In this document: piece by piece, positions 36,623 to 46,574 of the stretch
Numbering within the stretch: the first letter of the stretch is position 1
How the letters are laid out: every line of letters begins with the position of its first letter
Source: Grimontia indica
GTDB lineage: Bacteria; Pseudomonadota; Gammaproteobacteria; Enterobacterales; Vibrionaceae
Assembly: GCF_000333895.2 (NCBI RefSeq)
Contig: NZ_ANFM02000033.1
Span: forward strand, 38,110 to 102,109
DNA length: 64,000 nucleotides
Reading direction: 5' to 3'
Program-made: the position numbers and the translations under genes
Notes under the pieces: model-generated
The model's database searches: none
What the model saw: only the letters and a program-made list of their open reading frames with translations
What the model was told of the DNA's origin: nothing

Positions 36623-37923
36623 GCCAATGTCACCTTGTTGCGTCCACGATGTTTTGACTGATACAGGGCTGCATCAGCTGCTTTGTAGGCTTTCGAAAAC
36701 GTTGTATTCATTGCTGAGTGACCACCGATTGACACGGTAACAGGCAGATTTGCAATATATCTGGCTGAGATGGATTGACGAATCTGCTCGGCTTTATCAA
36801 ACATTGCACCTCGCTGCATGTCTTTGAACATGACAACAAATTCTTCTCCTCCCCAGCGCACAGCAACGTCTTCAGCGCGAATTTGAGCCAGTATGATTTG
36901 TGCGCACGCGGTGAGCACTTCATCCCCTTTGATGTGCCCATGGGTATCGTTAATTTGTTTGAAATGATCTATATCGATAACCAGCATCGAGAAATTATTC
37001 ATTCGTCTGAACTTAGGCTCGTAATAATCACGGCGGAAAAGACCCGTCATTTCGTCATTCTTGATTGAACGTCCACGACGGCACATCAGGCGATAACCCA
37101 AGTGCAATAAAATCGCTGAAATGAATGAAGGCCAAAGTGCATGTTTCAGTACATCCAAATAGTGAAAACCAATGTTAACCGGCCCGTCATTTGAACATGG
37201 TAAAGTTGCTGGCTCATCATAAATATTGTTTTCCCCATTGAGGTTCAATGTGGTGTGGTGATTGGCATTGTATTTATCAACGATATTGTTTGTGTGCGTG
37301 GCTTTGATATCGACAGCAACAATTGCATCCAACGACTTCCTGTTGTGGATCGGGAAATAAATCGTTCTTACTTTTTGTTTGGTCACTGCCTCTTCATAGA
37401 CTTCTGTAATTCGCGTCGTGCAGCCGTAAAACTCCTGATAGATATTGCCCAAGTGCTCTCGTTCGATAAGTGATTTCAAGTTTTCGTGCATCGCATAGCT
37501 TTTAAATAGATCTTGGTAACCAGGGCGCATAGGATGAAAAATGCCGAATGTACTTGGGTTTTCCAGCACTGAAATTGACCAAACTGAATCGGGTGCACAC
37601 GTTTTCAATCGATCATTCAGTTTGTCCAATCCCCCCGCGAGGTCTTTTACTGCAGTATTGTTTTCGCGCACGAGAATGCTGGTGTCGCCAACTTTGTACT
37701 CACCAGCGTTGAAGGCTTGAACCGAAGTATTGTTATAAAACGAGCCGAAGCGTCGAATGGTGGAGTACAGTTGTCTGTACTCTTCATCAATAGTTTTGAT
37801 GAGTTGTTTGGCGTGCACCATGTTGTAGACCTGATAGCACGTTGAAACGACCCATAATGTCAAAATGAATAATTTCACAAATGACAATGGTTGTAAGTGC
37901 TTCACGAAGTTGTGAAATTTCAT
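36619..37923 (-). CDS. Membrane diguanylate cyclase (GGEEF) with periplasmic sensor
   Basis: This 434-residue protein has TM1 near residues 14-38 and a periplasmic region of about 220 residues with no family I recognise. TM2 is around HALWPSFISAILLHLGYRLM, followed by a GGDEF domain (about 290-434). The active site reads RWGGEEF, and an inhibitory I-site RAED lies exactly five residues upstream of it, so product feedback is expected. DHFKQINDTHGHIKGDEVL and VTVSIGG complete the fold. It is the first gene of a two-gene operon with the EAL protein. It probably makes c-di-GMP in response to a periplasmic cue. Confidence 0.92.
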   Translation of the reverse strand: MKFHNFVKHLQPLSFVKLFILTLWVVSTCYQVYNMVHAKQLIKTIDEEYRQLYSTIRRFGSFYNNTSVQAFNAGEYKVGDTSILVRENNTAVKDLAGGLDKLNDRLKTCAPDSVWSISVLENPSTFGIFHPMRPGYQDLFKSYAMHENLKSLIEREHLGNIYQEFYGCTTRITEVYEEAVTKQKVRTIYFPIHNRKSLDAIVAVDIKATHTNNIVDKYNANHHTTLNLNGENNIYDEPATLPCSNDGPVNIGFHYLDVLKHALWPSFISAILLHLGYRLMCRRGRSIKNDEMTGLFRRDYYEPKFRRMNNFSMLVIDIDHFKQINDTHGHIKGDEVLTACAQIILAQIRAEDVAVRWGGEEFVVMFKDMQRGAMFDKAEQIRQSISARYIANLPVTVSIGGHSAMNTTFSKAYKAADAALYQSKHRGRNKVTLA

Positions 37924-38230
37924 AGTCAGTACATGCCTAAGTAATTTGGTTTAGTCTTGTGTAAATGTGATCTGAGTGGTGTTTTCGCGGCGAGTGTAAA
38001 CATTTTGCTCATGAGTTCAACGAAGAAAATTTATCGTCATGGCAAAGGCTTTTAATGGTTGTAGGTGGCTGATAATTTGGTGGAAACCTGACAACCATTT
38101 GTTTGAAAGGAAACCGGTGACTTCACGGTCTTTTAAATGTCTAGAAGATTGGTTCTTAGACACTTGCTATTAGACTGAATTGATCGCGATAGGGGCTGTT
38201 GAAAATTTCTTTTGATGTGGGTGATGAAGG
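37924..38230. other. Divergent intergenic region, 307 bases
   Basis: This AT-rich stretch should carry promoters for the cyclase operon and for the dioxygenase gene. I see no small gene, hairpin or recognisable operator. Confidence 0.4.
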
Positions 38231-39079
38231 ATGTTGAGTATTAAATCTTGCAATAAAACGATAGGCGCAGTGATTTCAGGTATTGATCTCACCAGTTTTA
38301 ATGACAGCGAGTTTGCTCAGCTCTACCAAGCATTTTTAAAATACAAAGTTATTTTCTTCCGTGATCAATTCCTTTCTCCTGAGTCGCAACTTAAGCTCGC
38401 TGCAAGATTTGGTGAACTGGAGGTGCCGCATCCTTTCTTTCCTCATGTATCAACACACCCGCAAGTCAGTGAAATTGAAACGACGCCCGGCAATCCGCCA
38501 GGAAAAAGCTACTGGCATACAGACATGACCTGGCAATCAGCACCACCCAAATGCTCGGTGCTTTGTGCTCAACATTTACCGGACAAAGGCGGGGACACCA
38601 TTTGGGTCTCGATGGAAGCGGTTTATGCGTCCTTACCCGAACCTTTAAAGCAAAAGCTGGCAGGTAAAACTGCCACCCATGCAGTTCACGGCTTTGCAGG
38701 GAGTCGTTTTGACGAGGTCAACAGTGATGGGGAGAGCCGTGTCGACGGCATTTCGAAAGGCATGGTGGCGGTGAAACATCCTGTTATTGCCAAGCACCCT
38801 GAAACAGGTCATCCAACCCTTTATATCAATGAGCAGTTTACCCGATGGCTCGACGATCCTTGTATTGAGGAAGAGGGGATAACGTTAGATAGGTTATTTG
38901 ATTACGCCCATAATGCATCGCTTCAGGTAAGGTTTCGCTGGGAAACAGGAAGTGTCGCTATTTGGGATAATCGCTGCACCCAGCATTTTGCAGTGACTGA
39001 CTACGGTGACAAACCAAGGAAGTTACACAGAGTTGTAGTGAAAGGAACCCCACCTGAGCCTTTCGAGCTGTATCGGTAG
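38231..39079 (+). CDS. TauD/TfdA-family alpha-ketoglutarate dioxygenase
   Basis: This non-heme Fe(II) enzyme of 282 residues couples 2-oxoglutarate decarboxylation to substrate hydroxylation. The iron site is WHTDMTW (His, Asp) plus the distal His in NRCTQHFAVTDY, and the 2-oxoglutarate Arg is in KLHRVVVKG. The N-terminal IGAVISGIDLTSF, VIFFRDQFLSPE and LAARFGELEVPHPFFP blocks are typical of TauD, which releases sulfite from taurine. No sulfonate ABC transporter is adjacent, so the substrate is open. AAGG abuts the first ATG, so the true start may be the TTG one codon later. Confidence 0.88.
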   Translation: MLSIKSCNKTIGAVISGIDLTSFNDSEFAQLYQAFLKYKVIFFRDQFLSPESQLKLAARFGELEVPHPFFPHVSTHPQVSEIETTPGNPPGKSYWHTDMTWQSAPPKCSVLCAQHLPDKGGDTIWVSMEAVYASLPEPLKQKLAGKTATHAVHGFAGSRFDEVNSDGESRVDGISKGMVAVKHPVIAKHPETGHPTLYINEQFTRWLDDPCIEEEGITLDRLFDYAHNASLQVRFRWETGSVAIWDNRCTQHFAVTDYGDKPRKLHRVVVKGTPPEPFELYR

Positions 39080-39694
39080 GTGTTTTAAACACAACTCGCG
39101 AAAATTCTCCTATCTGGAAGTCTATTAACATATCACTCAATATGTGTGGCTGGTTTTATCTGATTAGGTAGCGATAAATTCTTCTAACCCTGCGATTTGA
39201 AGAGCTTGATCAAAAATCAAGGTTTTTACTTAAACGCCGAGTTTTGGCCTAAGTATTCTGTTGGTCAAAAACCCACCAGAGTTAACTCATTCCGCGCAAC
39301 GCCGCTTTAAAACTGTGTGTTTAATTGTTTATAAGCACACTTAGTTACCTTTACACCGCTGTCTCAAAAGCAAAAATGAATATATGCGCATTTATAATGG
39401 GTAAAAATGCTTTATGGGTGTTGTTTTCTAGCCAGTAACTGTCTGATTTAAATAATTTTAAAATGTTAAAAATAGTGAAATGCGATGCAGGCAGATATTT
39501 CTGTGAGTAACGAGTTCCATTTGAATGAATTGTAGGCAGTATGGAGTCGACATGTAGTGAAACATATGTTTAACATTGCGGGAATATGCGCAACTTTTCT
39601 CTGCATCTGGTTTGGGGCCTAACAAGACCGCCTGTTTTGCGCATAGGTTTTGGGTAACGGATTTGCCCCTCTTGTTCATGAAGGAACCGATAAT
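39080..39694. other. Long intergenic region upstream of the peptide ABC operon
   Basis: About 615 bases have no credible ORF. It is AT-rich with short A and T tracts and should contain the operon promoter and a sizeable leader. I see no clear hairpin-plus-T-run, riboswitch or operator. Confidence 0.45.
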
Positions 39695-41350
39695 ATGAAA
39701 AAAACAATCCTCGCCATGGCGATGGCAGCGCCACTGGCACTTTCTGCAGCATCAGCAAACGCCGAAACACTGAAAATTGGCATGTCTCAGTACCCTGAAG
39801 GCTTGCACCCAACTTTGGTGTCCAATGTTGCAGCTTCTTATATTTTGAGCACGTCTTACCGAAACAGCGTTATCTACGGAAAAGACTGGTTACTGCAGTG
39901 CAATACCTGTGTTGAAGTCCCTACTTTTAAAAACGGTCTTGCTGAGCGAATCACACTGGAAGATGGCCGTGAAGGCATCAAGATGACTGTCGCTATCAAA
40001 GATGACCTGTTCTGGGGCGATGGTACGCCTGTAACAACCAAAGATATCCTCCTTGGTTACAACATTTCTGTCGATGAAAGGGTAGGTAACCCTGGACTGC
40101 AAGAAGCTAAGACTGTCGAGAAAGTCGTGGCTTTGGATGATAAGAATTTCGAAGTTTACTTGAACAAAGTAACCTTCAAGTACAACACCTTCGTGCCTGA
40201 TGCATTGCCAGCGCATATTGATGGTCCTTTGTATGAGCAAGACCCTGCCAGCTACCCGAAAACAACTCGTTACGCGACTGACCCGACTAACCCAGGTCTT
40301 TACTTTGGCCCATACGTTCTGACCAAAGTGAATGCGGGTAGCTTTATCACAGCAACGCCGAACCCACACTGGAAGGGCAAAGCGCCTTCATTTGACGAGC
40401 TAATTTTTAAAACCGTTGAGAATACTGCGGCGCTGGAAGCGCACCTGATGTCTGGCTCTGTCGATTATCTGCCAGGCGAGCTTGGTCTTTCGCTTGACCA
40501 GGTACAACAGCTAGAAAAACGCCACAGTGGAAAGTTCAATGTTCATTACGAACCAGGTCTTCTGTATGAGCACTTGGATACCACTATGGATAACCCGCAC
40601 CTTGCCAAGAAAGAAGTCCGTCAGGCGCTGCTTTACGGTGCGAACCGTCAACAGTTGGTTGATAAGTTGTTCGGTGGTAAGCAACCGGTGGCAAACACCA
40701 ACGTAAGCCCGAGAGACACAACGTACTACGCAGATGTTAAGAGCTACGAATACAACCCTGAGAAAGCGAAAGAGCTTCTGAAGCAAGCAGGTTACACACT
40801 GAAAAAAGGTGTGATGGTTGATGGCGAAGGCAACGAACTTCATCTGGAACTGATGACCACCGCAGGTAATAAAACCCGTGAACTGGTTCAGCAAGTGCTG
40901 CAGTCTCAGTGGAAACAGATTGGCGTAAAAGTCTCTATCGTGAACCAGCCTGCGCGTGTTTATTTCGGTGAAACACTGAACCAACGTAAGCACAAAGGCC
41001 TCGCGATGTTTGCATGGTACTCATCACCTGAAAGCCCACCGCGTACCACACTGCTGTCTACCAACATTCCTACTGAAGAAAATGGTTGGTCTGGCCAAAA
41101 CTACATCGGCTACAAAAACCCAGCGATGGATGAACTGCTGAACAAAGTTGAGAAAGAGCTCGACACCGAGAAACGTAACAAGATTTTCCATGAAATCCAG
41201 AAAATCTATGCAGAAGATCTCCCAGCTCTGCCGCTGTACTTCCGTTCAGACAGCTTCGTGAAGCCAAAATGGCTGGAAGGCGTGACACCAACAGGTCACA
41301 TGTTCCCGTCTAGTAACTGGGTTGAAGAGTGGTACAGCACCAAGAAGTAG
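39695..41350 (+). CDS. Oligopeptide ABC transporter periplasmic substrate-binding protein
   Basis: This family 5 solute-binding protein has 551 residues. A Sec signal peptide (MKKTILAMAMAAPLALSAAS, then ANA) precedes the mature ETLKIGMSQYPEGLHPTL. The family-defining segments are FWGDGTPVTTKDILLGYNIS, GLYFGPYVLTKVNAGSFITA, VRQALLYGANRQQLVDKLFG and a C-terminal EDLPALPLYFRSDSFV. Its ligand is probably a peptide, but family 5 also binds nickel, dipeptides and opines, so this is not certain. SD AAGGA lies nine bases before the start. First gene of a five-gene operon (SBP, two ATPases, two permeases). Confidence 0.93.
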   Translation: MKKTILAMAMAAPLALSAASANAETLKIGMSQYPEGLHPTLVSNVAASYILSTSYRNSVIYGKDWLLQCNTCVEVPTFKNGLAERITLEDGREGIKMTVAIKDDLFWGDGTPVTTKDILLGYNISVDERVGNPGLQEAKTVEKVVALDDKNFEVYLNKVTFKYNTFVPDALPAHIDGPLYEQDPASYPKTTRYATDPTNPGLYFGPYVLTKVNAGSFITATPNPHWKGKAPSFDELIFKTVENTAALEAHLMSGSVDYLPGELGLSLDQVQQLEKRHSGKFNVHYEPGLLYEHLDTTMDNPHLAKKEVRQALLYGANRQQLVDKLFGGKQPVANTNVSPRDTTYYADVKSYEYNPEKAKELLKQAGYTLKKGVMVDGEGNELHLELMTTAGNKTRELVQQVLQSQWKQIGVKVSIVNQPARVYFGETLNQRKHKGLAMFAWYSSPESPPRTTLLSTNIPTEENGWSGQNYIGYKNPAMDELLNKVEKELDTEKRNKIFHEIQKIYAEDLPALPLYFRSDSFVKPKWLEGVTPTGHMFPSSNWVEEWYSTKK

Positions 41351-41358
41351 GAGCTTTT

Positions 41359-42306
41359 ATGGATCAGACGATACTGGATGTTCGTCAACTGCGGGTAGCC
41401 TTTAAAGGCTACCCGGCGGTGAACGATATCAGCTTCCACATTAAGAAAGGCGAGATACTTGGTGTCGTCGGTGAATCAGGGTGCGGCAAGAGTCTTGCCG
41501 CCCTTACCCTGATGGGCCTGCAACCGAAGGTGATGAAAGCCAGTGGCCAGGTGGTATTTAACGGCGAAAACTTACTAGCAAACAAAGAAGCAGATTGGCA
41601 GAAGGTCCGTGGTGAAGGTATTGCCATGATTTTCCAGGAGCCAATGACTGCATTGAACCCGGTTGTAACCGTCGGTGATCAGATCGCTGAAATGTTCGAA
41701 TTGCACCGTGGTAGCAACAAGGTTGAAGCGCAAGAGCGCGCAATTGAAATGCTGGAAAAGGTACATATTCCTGATCCGGTTCGACGTGCAAAAGCCTACC
41801 CACATGAACTCTCCGGTGGGATGCGACAGCGCGTTATGATTGCCATGGCACTGGCATGTGAGCCGGAATTGATTATTGCCGATGAACCAACAACCGCGCT
41901 CGATGTGACAGTTCAGGCTCAGGTACTTGATTTGCTGGAAGAACTTCGTGATACCACAGGGACGGCGGTTCAATTTATCAGCCATAACTTGGGTGTAGTT
42001 TCGCAACTGGCTGAACGCGTTATCGTGATGTACGCTGGTCGTATTGTAGAGCAGGCAACGGCAGAAGAGCTCTTCGCCAGCCCTCAACACCCATACACTC
42101 AAGGACTTTTGGCAACACTTCCAAGAATTGGTGGCGCACGTGACGTTCTACCTGCCATTCCAGGCGCTGTTCCACCACTTGATCAACGTGGACAGGGTTG
42201 TCCTTTTGCAGATCGTTGCGGAAAAGCAACGCCAACCTGTGTAGCAACCATGCCGGAAGAGGTGGAGCTGAACGCGGTGCACACCGTGGCCTGCCACCAT
42301 ATCTAA
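41359..42306 (+). CDS. Oligopeptide ABC transporter ATP-binding protein (OppD-like)
   Basis: This nucleotide-binding subunit has 315 residues. Walker A is GESGCGKSL, the signature is [17 protein letters not shown], and Walker B is [14 protein letters not shown]. The C-terminal [14 protein letters not shown] block is the oligo/dipeptide-transporter C-terminal extension, whose cysteines bind an iron-sulfur cluster in some relatives. The ATG at 41359 follows AGGAG and is eight bases after the preceding stop; the longer frame overlaps the SBP gene. Confidence 0.94.
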   Translation: MDQTILDVRQLRVAFKGYPAVNDISFHIKKGEILGVVGESGCGKSLAALTLMGLQPKVMKASGQVVFNGENLLANKEADWQKVRGEGIAMIFQEPMTALNPVVTVGDQIAEMFELHRGSNKVEAQERAIEMLEKVHIPDPVRRAKAYPHELSGGMRQRVMIAMALACEPELIIADEPTTALDVTVQAQVLDLLEELRDTTGTAVQFISHNLGVVSQLAERVIVMYAGRIVEQATAEELFASPQHPYTQGLLATLPRIGGARDVLPAIPGAVPPLDQRGQGCPFADRCGKATPTCVATMPEEVELNAVHTVACHHI

Positions 42307-42316
42307 GGACGGACCT

Positions 42317-43333
42317 ATGACATTATTAAAACTAGACAACGTCTGTCAGCGCTATCCCATTGGCAAGAAAGGCTGGCTTGGGAAACCTGCGCAAGAATTG
42401 CGAGCGGTAAACAAAATTTCACTTTCCCTGAATAAAGGGGAGACGCTCGCCATTGTAGGGGAATCAGGGTGCGGCAAATCAACACTCGGCAGAATGGTCG
42501 CTCTGCTGGAATCACCGGTTGAAGGTGGCGTTGAAATCGATGGCATCCAAACGGCCGGATTAAAAGGGCAAGCGCTTAAAGACCTTCGCAGAAAACTGGG
42601 ATTGGTTTTCCAGGACCCGTATTCCGCGCTTAACCCAAGATTGCCTATCTCTGAGCTGGTAGGCGAACCACTCGAAGTCTACAACGTGGGCGACAAAGCG
42701 TCGCGCAAAGCCAAAGTGATTGAGGCATTGAAAGCCGTTGGCCTGAGCGAAGACGCGCTTGACCGTTACCCACATGAATTTTCAGGTGGTCAGCGTCAAC
42801 GTATCTGTATCGCCCGTGCTCTGGTGCTCGATCCTAAACTGATCATTGCCGATGAACCTCTGTCTGCGCTTGATGTGTCGGTGCAAAGCCAGGTTTTGAA
42901 CCTGTTTGCCGAACTTCAGCGCGAACGTAACCTTTCTTTCTTCTTCATCAGCCATGACATGGCGGTGGTTGATTATCTTGCCGACACCATTGTGGTGATG
43001 TACCTCGGTCAGGTGGTTGAGCAAGCGCCGCGCGACGCATTCTTCTCGAAACCAGCTCATCCATACAGCCAGGCACTGCTTGCTGCAGTTCCTGAGGTAG
43101 GGAAGGGCAAACGTAAACGTGGTCTGGCGCTTCAAGGTGACGTGCCGAGTCCTATCGATCCTCCAAGTGGTTGTACTTTCCATCCTCGTTGCGCAAAAGC
43201 AACAGAGAAGTGTAAGCAGGAAACACCGGTTGCTTCAGTCTATGAAGACGACAACAAGCACATGGTTGCCTGTCACTATCCGGGAGAAGAGATCGACGTA
43301 AAAAAGATGGAATCTGAGGAGGCCACGGTATGA
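42317..43333 (+). CDS. Oligopeptide ABC transporter ATP-binding protein (OppF-like)
   Basis: This is the second ATPase subunit, 338 residues. Walker A is GESGCGKST, the signature HEFSGGQRQRICIARALVL, and Walker B LIIADEPLSALDVS. The C-terminal CTFHPRCAKATEKC stretch is the family extension. OppD and OppF pair as a heterodimer on the cytoplasmic face of the permease. Its stop overlaps the start of the permease gene by four bases. Confidence 0.94.
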   Translation: MTLLKLDNVCQRYPIGKKGWLGKPAQELRAVNKISLSLNKGETLAIVGESGCGKSTLGRMVALLESPVEGGVEIDGIQTAGLKGQALKDLRRKLGLVFQDPYSALNPRLPISELVGEPLEVYNVGDKASRKAKVIEALKAVGLSEDALDRYPHEFSGGQRQRICIARALVLDPKLIIADEPLSALDVSVQSQVLNLFAELQRERNLSFFFISHDMAVVDYLADTIVVMYLGQVVEQAPRDAFFSKPAHPYSQALLAAVPEVGKGKRKRGLALQGDVPSPIDPPSGCTFHPRCAKATEKCKQETPVASVYEDDNKHMVACHYPGEEIDVKKMESEEATV

Positions 43334-44292
43334 CGCAATTTTTGATAAGCCGGGTGCTGCAGAGTCTGTTTGTTCTGCTCCTCGTTTCGTTCGTTTCTTA
43401 TGCCTTGATTGGCCTGATGCCGGGTGACCCGATCGATTTGATGGCGACATCCGATCCAAACATGACCGCAGAAGACGTGGCTCGTCTTAAAGCTCTACAA
43501 GGGCTGGATAAACCGTTGTTAGAGCGTTATGGCAACTGGTTGATTGCAGCGTTACAGGGTGACTTTGGTTACTCGCGCCTCTATTACAAACCTGCAGAAG
43601 ATGTGTTGATTCCGGCGGTTTGGAACACTGTTAAGCTGGTGGGTATCGCGACTCTGCTGTCATTGCTGATTGCGATTCCAGTTGGTGTGATTGCCGCGTT
43701 GAAACACCGTTCTTGGGCTGACTATGTGATTAGCTTTGGTGCTTTCGTCGGTTTCTCTACGCCAGCGTTCTGGTTGGCACTGATGCTGATTCTGGTTTTC
43801 TCTGTAACATTAGGCTGGTTACCGGCTGGTGGTACGGGTGAAGCGGAAGGTGGTGGTTTTTGGATTCAAGCCAAGCACCTGATTCTGCCAGTAATTTCAC
43901 TGACGGTACTGAATGTCGCGAGCCATTCCCGTTATGTGCGTGGCACCATGCTGGAAGTGATGCGTCAGGATTATATCCGTACAGCGATTGCCAAAGGCGC
44001 ATCGAAAACCCGCGTTATCTGGAAGCACGCTTTGCGTAACGCGATGATCCCTTTGGTGACCATCATTGCTTTGGATATCGGCTTCCTGCTTTCAGGTGCA
44101 CTGATCACGGAAACCGTATTCGCATGGCCAGGCATGGGTAAATTGATTTTCGACGCCATCATGGGTAACGACTACAACCTGGCACTGCTCGGTTTGATGG
44201 TGATTACCTTCACAGCATTGCTTGGCAACCTGTTGGCAGATATTGCCTATGCGAAGCTTGACCCACGTATCAGTCTGACGAAAGGAGCATAA
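43330..44292 (+). CDS. Peptide ABC transporter permease (OppB-like)
   Basis: This is an inner-membrane permease subunit of 320 residues with six TM helices. It starts ISRVLQSLFVLLLVSFVSYA and has the long first periplasmic loop (GDPIDLMATSDPNM) typical of DppB/OppB. The EAA-type coupling loop is AIAKGASKTRVIWKHALRNA. It is translationally coupled to the OppF-like gene (ATGA overlap). Confidence 0.94.
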   Translation: MTQFLISRVLQSLFVLLLVSFVSYALIGLMPGDPIDLMATSDPNMTAEDVARLKALQGLDKPLLERYGNWLIAALQGDFGYSRLYYKPAEDVLIPAVWNTVKLVGIATLLSLLIAIPVGVIAALKHRSWADYVISFGAFVGFSTPAFWLALMLILVFSVTLGWLPAGGTGEAEGGGFWIQAKHLILPVISLTVLNVASHSRYVRGTMLEVMRQDYIRTAIAKGASKTRVIWKHALRNAMIPLVTIIALDIGFLLSGALITETVFAWPGMGKLIFDAIMGNDYNLALLGLMVITFTALLGNLLADIAYAKLDPRISLTKGA

Positions 44293-44294
44293 GC

Positions 44295-45236
44295 ATGACA
44301 CAACAAGTGACTAACGCTGCTCCTGCAGCACCAAAACGTAAGGCATCATCGCCATGGGTATTGGTATGGCAACGATTCTGCCAGCACAAAGCGGGACTGG
44401 TGAGCGCGGTATTCATTCTACTGCTGACTATCTTGTGTTTCAGTGCGCCGTTACTGGCGGCGTGGTTTGGGCATGACCCTTTTGAAGTGGATTTCTTTGC
44501 CCGCTTTGAACCTGCCAGCAGCACGCACTGGTTAGGGGCTGACGAACTGGGTCGTGACGTATTCCTGCGCTTACTGTATGGCGGTCAGGTTTCGTTAGCA
44601 GTCGGTGCAGTCGCTGCGCTGGCGACAGCGATACTTGGCACCTTGATTGGGGTATTTGCTGGCTACTTCGGCGGCAAATTGGACTCAATACTGATGCGTA
44701 TTGCAGACTTCACGTTGTCTTTGCCAACACTGCCACTGATGATCGTTTTGGCAGCGGTAGACCTGAGTAAACTGGGACTGCCTGATAGTTGGGCTCAAGG
44801 TGAGAATGCAAGCTTCATCCGCATCATTGTGATTGTTGCACTGTTTGGTTGGCCAACCACTGCACGTCTGGTGCGTTCAGGTACCTTGTCTGTGCGTGAG
44901 CGTGACTACGTAAAAGCCGCGATTGGCTACGGCGCTTCACCTTGGCGCATCATTCGCCGTCACGTACTGCCTAACGTGCTTTCGCCAGTCATCATTGCGA
45001 CTACCATGGCACTGGGTGGCGTTATCCTGCTGGAAAGTGCACTGTCATTCCTTGGCTTGGGTATTCAACCGCCAATGCCATCATGGGGTAACATGCTGCA
45101 GAATGCGCAGGAAGTGATTTGGCAGTCGCCAGGTCTGGCTATCTATCCGGGTGTTGCCATCTTGATCACCGTTATGGCGTTTAACTTCCTCGGTGATGCA
45201 CTGCAAGATGCGTTGGACCCGAAATCGGGAAGCTAA
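44295..45236 (+). CDS. Peptide ABC transporter permease (OppC-like)
   Basis: This is the partner permease of 313 residues, starting two bases after the OppB-like stop. An N-terminal cytoplasmic tail precedes TM1 (LVSAVFILLLTILCFSAPLL). HWLGADELGRDVFLRLLYGG is the OppC family block, and the EAA loop is KAAIGYGASPWRIIRRHVLP. Order SBP-D-F-B-C differs from the enterobacterial oppABCDF order. A terminator ends the operon. Confidence 0.94.
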   Translation: MTQQVTNAAPAAPKRKASSPWVLVWQRFCQHKAGLVSAVFILLLTILCFSAPLLAAWFGHDPFEVDFFARFEPASSTHWLGADELGRDVFLRLLYGGQVSLAVGAVAALATAILGTLIGVFAGYFGGKLDSILMRIADFTLSLPTLPLMIVLAAVDLSKLGLPDSWAQGENASFIRIIVIVALFGWPTTARLVRSGTLSVRERDYVKAAIGYGASPWRIIRRHVLPNVLSPVIIATTMALGGVILLESALSFLGLGIQPPMPSWGNMLQNAQEVIWQSPGLAIYPGVAILITVMAFNFLGDALQDALDPKSGS

Positions 45237-45256
45237 TTTAACCCGAAAGCCTATTC

Positions 45257-45280
45257 AAAGCCGGCAATCGCCGGCTTTTT
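45257..45280 (+). terminator. Terminator of the peptide ABC operon
   Basis: A 9-bp stem (45257-45265 with 45270-45278) runs into five T and further T-rich sequence. Confidence 0.92.
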
Positions 45281-45333
45281 CTTTTCCTCAAGGTACTGAT
45301 CTATCGTTACAAAATTTGCTGACTTTCTTATGA

Positions 45334-45369
45334 GAACTTAAAGTGTATAATAAATACATCTTTAAGTTC
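45334..45369. promoter_or_regulatory. NsrR-like operator over the nnrS promoter
   Basis: A near-perfect 36-bp dyad: GAACTTAAAG at 45334-45343 pairs with CTTTAAGTTC at 45360-45369, and inside it TGTAT pairs with ATACA. The right half ATACATCTT is the exact NsrR half-site. A perfect -10 TATAAT (45346-45351) sits at the centre, as expected for a repressor site. Confidence 0.75.
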
Positions 45370-45383
45370 AAAGAGACATTTCC

Positions 45384-46574
45384 ATGATGATCAACATTGT
45401 CGATAAGGCAAAGGAAGAACGTATTCCACCGGTTCTACGACTAGGCTTTAGGCCATTTTTCCTTCTGGCTTCTGTCTATGCCGTGTTTACTGTGACCGTC
45501 TGGAGCTGGATTTTCTCCACTGGCGCATCGACGTTACTCAATGTCCCACCACTCTGGTGGCATGCTCATGAAATGTTGTTTGGATTTGCAATAGCGGTGG
45601 TGGCAGGTTTCCTTTTGACTGCTGTTCAGACATGGACAGGCGTGAAGGGAACATCCGGTTGGAAACTTGCAATCATTGTGATGCTTTGGGTATTACCGCG
45701 GGTTTTATTCTGGACTGACACACCACTTGCGGTGATTGCTCTGATTGATGGTGCATTTCTGCTGGTTGTTGGCTGGGAAGTGGGGATGCGGGTGGTGAAA
45801 ACGAAACGTTGGCGGAATTTGTTTTTCATTCCAATGCTCACCGTTGCACTTATTGCTAATTTCGCTAGCTATGCCACGGTGAAGGGAATGCCGCCATTTT
45901 CCTCTAACGTACTCTGGCAGGCGATGATTTGGTGGTTCATGCTGCTTATATCCATCATGGGCGGCAGAGTGATTCCATTTTTCACCGCAAAACGTTTTCA
46001 GTTTGAAGCACCAAAAGCCTTACTGTGGCTTGATGTCGCTGCGAATCTCCCGCTCGTCTTACTGGCGATTCTGAGTTTCTTTCCTTTGGTGGGCTCGACA
46101 GTTACTCTGGCTTTGCTGCTGGTGGCGGGCTGTGCGCAACTGATTCGTCTATACCGCTGGGGTGGTGTTAAGTCAAAGAGTGAGCCTCTGGTTTGGTCAT
46201 TGCACCTGTTTTATCTTGCTTTGCCGTTGGGACTGTTTGCCAAAGCAATGGCAATTAGCAGCCCTTGGGTATCTCATACTTTGATACACCTACTGGCTAT
46301 GGGTACCTTAGCAGGCGTTATTCTGGCGATGATTGCTAGGGTGACAATGGGACATACCGGGCGTGCAATATACCAAGGTCCGCCGTTTGCTTTTGCCTTT
46401 CTTTCCCTCGTATTCGCCACCCTTGTCCGCGTGGTGGGGCCTTCGATCTGGCCTGAATATTTGAGTACATGGATAGTCGTTGCAGCGGTGGGATGGTCGC
46501 TATCTTTTGTCTCGTTTGCTGCTATTTTCGGCCCAATGCTGATAAAAGCAAGAACTGACGGCCACCCAGGTTGA
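45384..46574 (+). CDS. nnrS: NnrS-family heme- and copper-containing membrane protein
   Basis: This 396-residue inner-membrane protein has about twelve TM helices. The N-terminal LRLGFRPFFLLASVYAVFTV and PLWWHAHEMLFGFAIAVVAG segments, the GGRVIPFFTAKRFQ block and HLLAMGTLAGVILAMIARVT, then MGHTGR are all NnrS signatures, with conserved His residues as likely metal ligands. NnrS relieves nitric-oxide stress, in Vibrio by protecting iron-sulfur and central metabolism (family knowledge). The NsrR-like operator upstream implies NO induction. Two adjacent ATGs are possible starts. Confidence 0.94.
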   Translation: MMINIVDKAKEERIPPVLRLGFRPFFLLASVYAVFTVTVWSWIFSTGASTLLNVPPLWWHAHEMLFGFAIAVVAGFLLTAVQTWTGVKGTSGWKLAIIVMLWVLPRVLFWTDTPLAVIALIDGAFLLVVGWEVGMRVVKTKRWRNLFFIPMLTVALIANFASYATVKGMPPFSSNVLWQAMIWWFMLLISIMGGRVIPFFTAKRFQFEAPKALLWLDVAANLPLVLLAILSFFPLVGSTVTLALLLVAGCAQLIRLYRWGGVKSKSEPLVWSLHLFYLALPLGLFAKAMAISSPWVSHTLIHLLAMGTLAGVILAMIARVTMGHTGRAIYQGPPFAFAFLSLVFATLVRVVGPSIWPEYLSTWIVVAAVGWSLSFVSFAAIFGPMLIKARTDGHPG

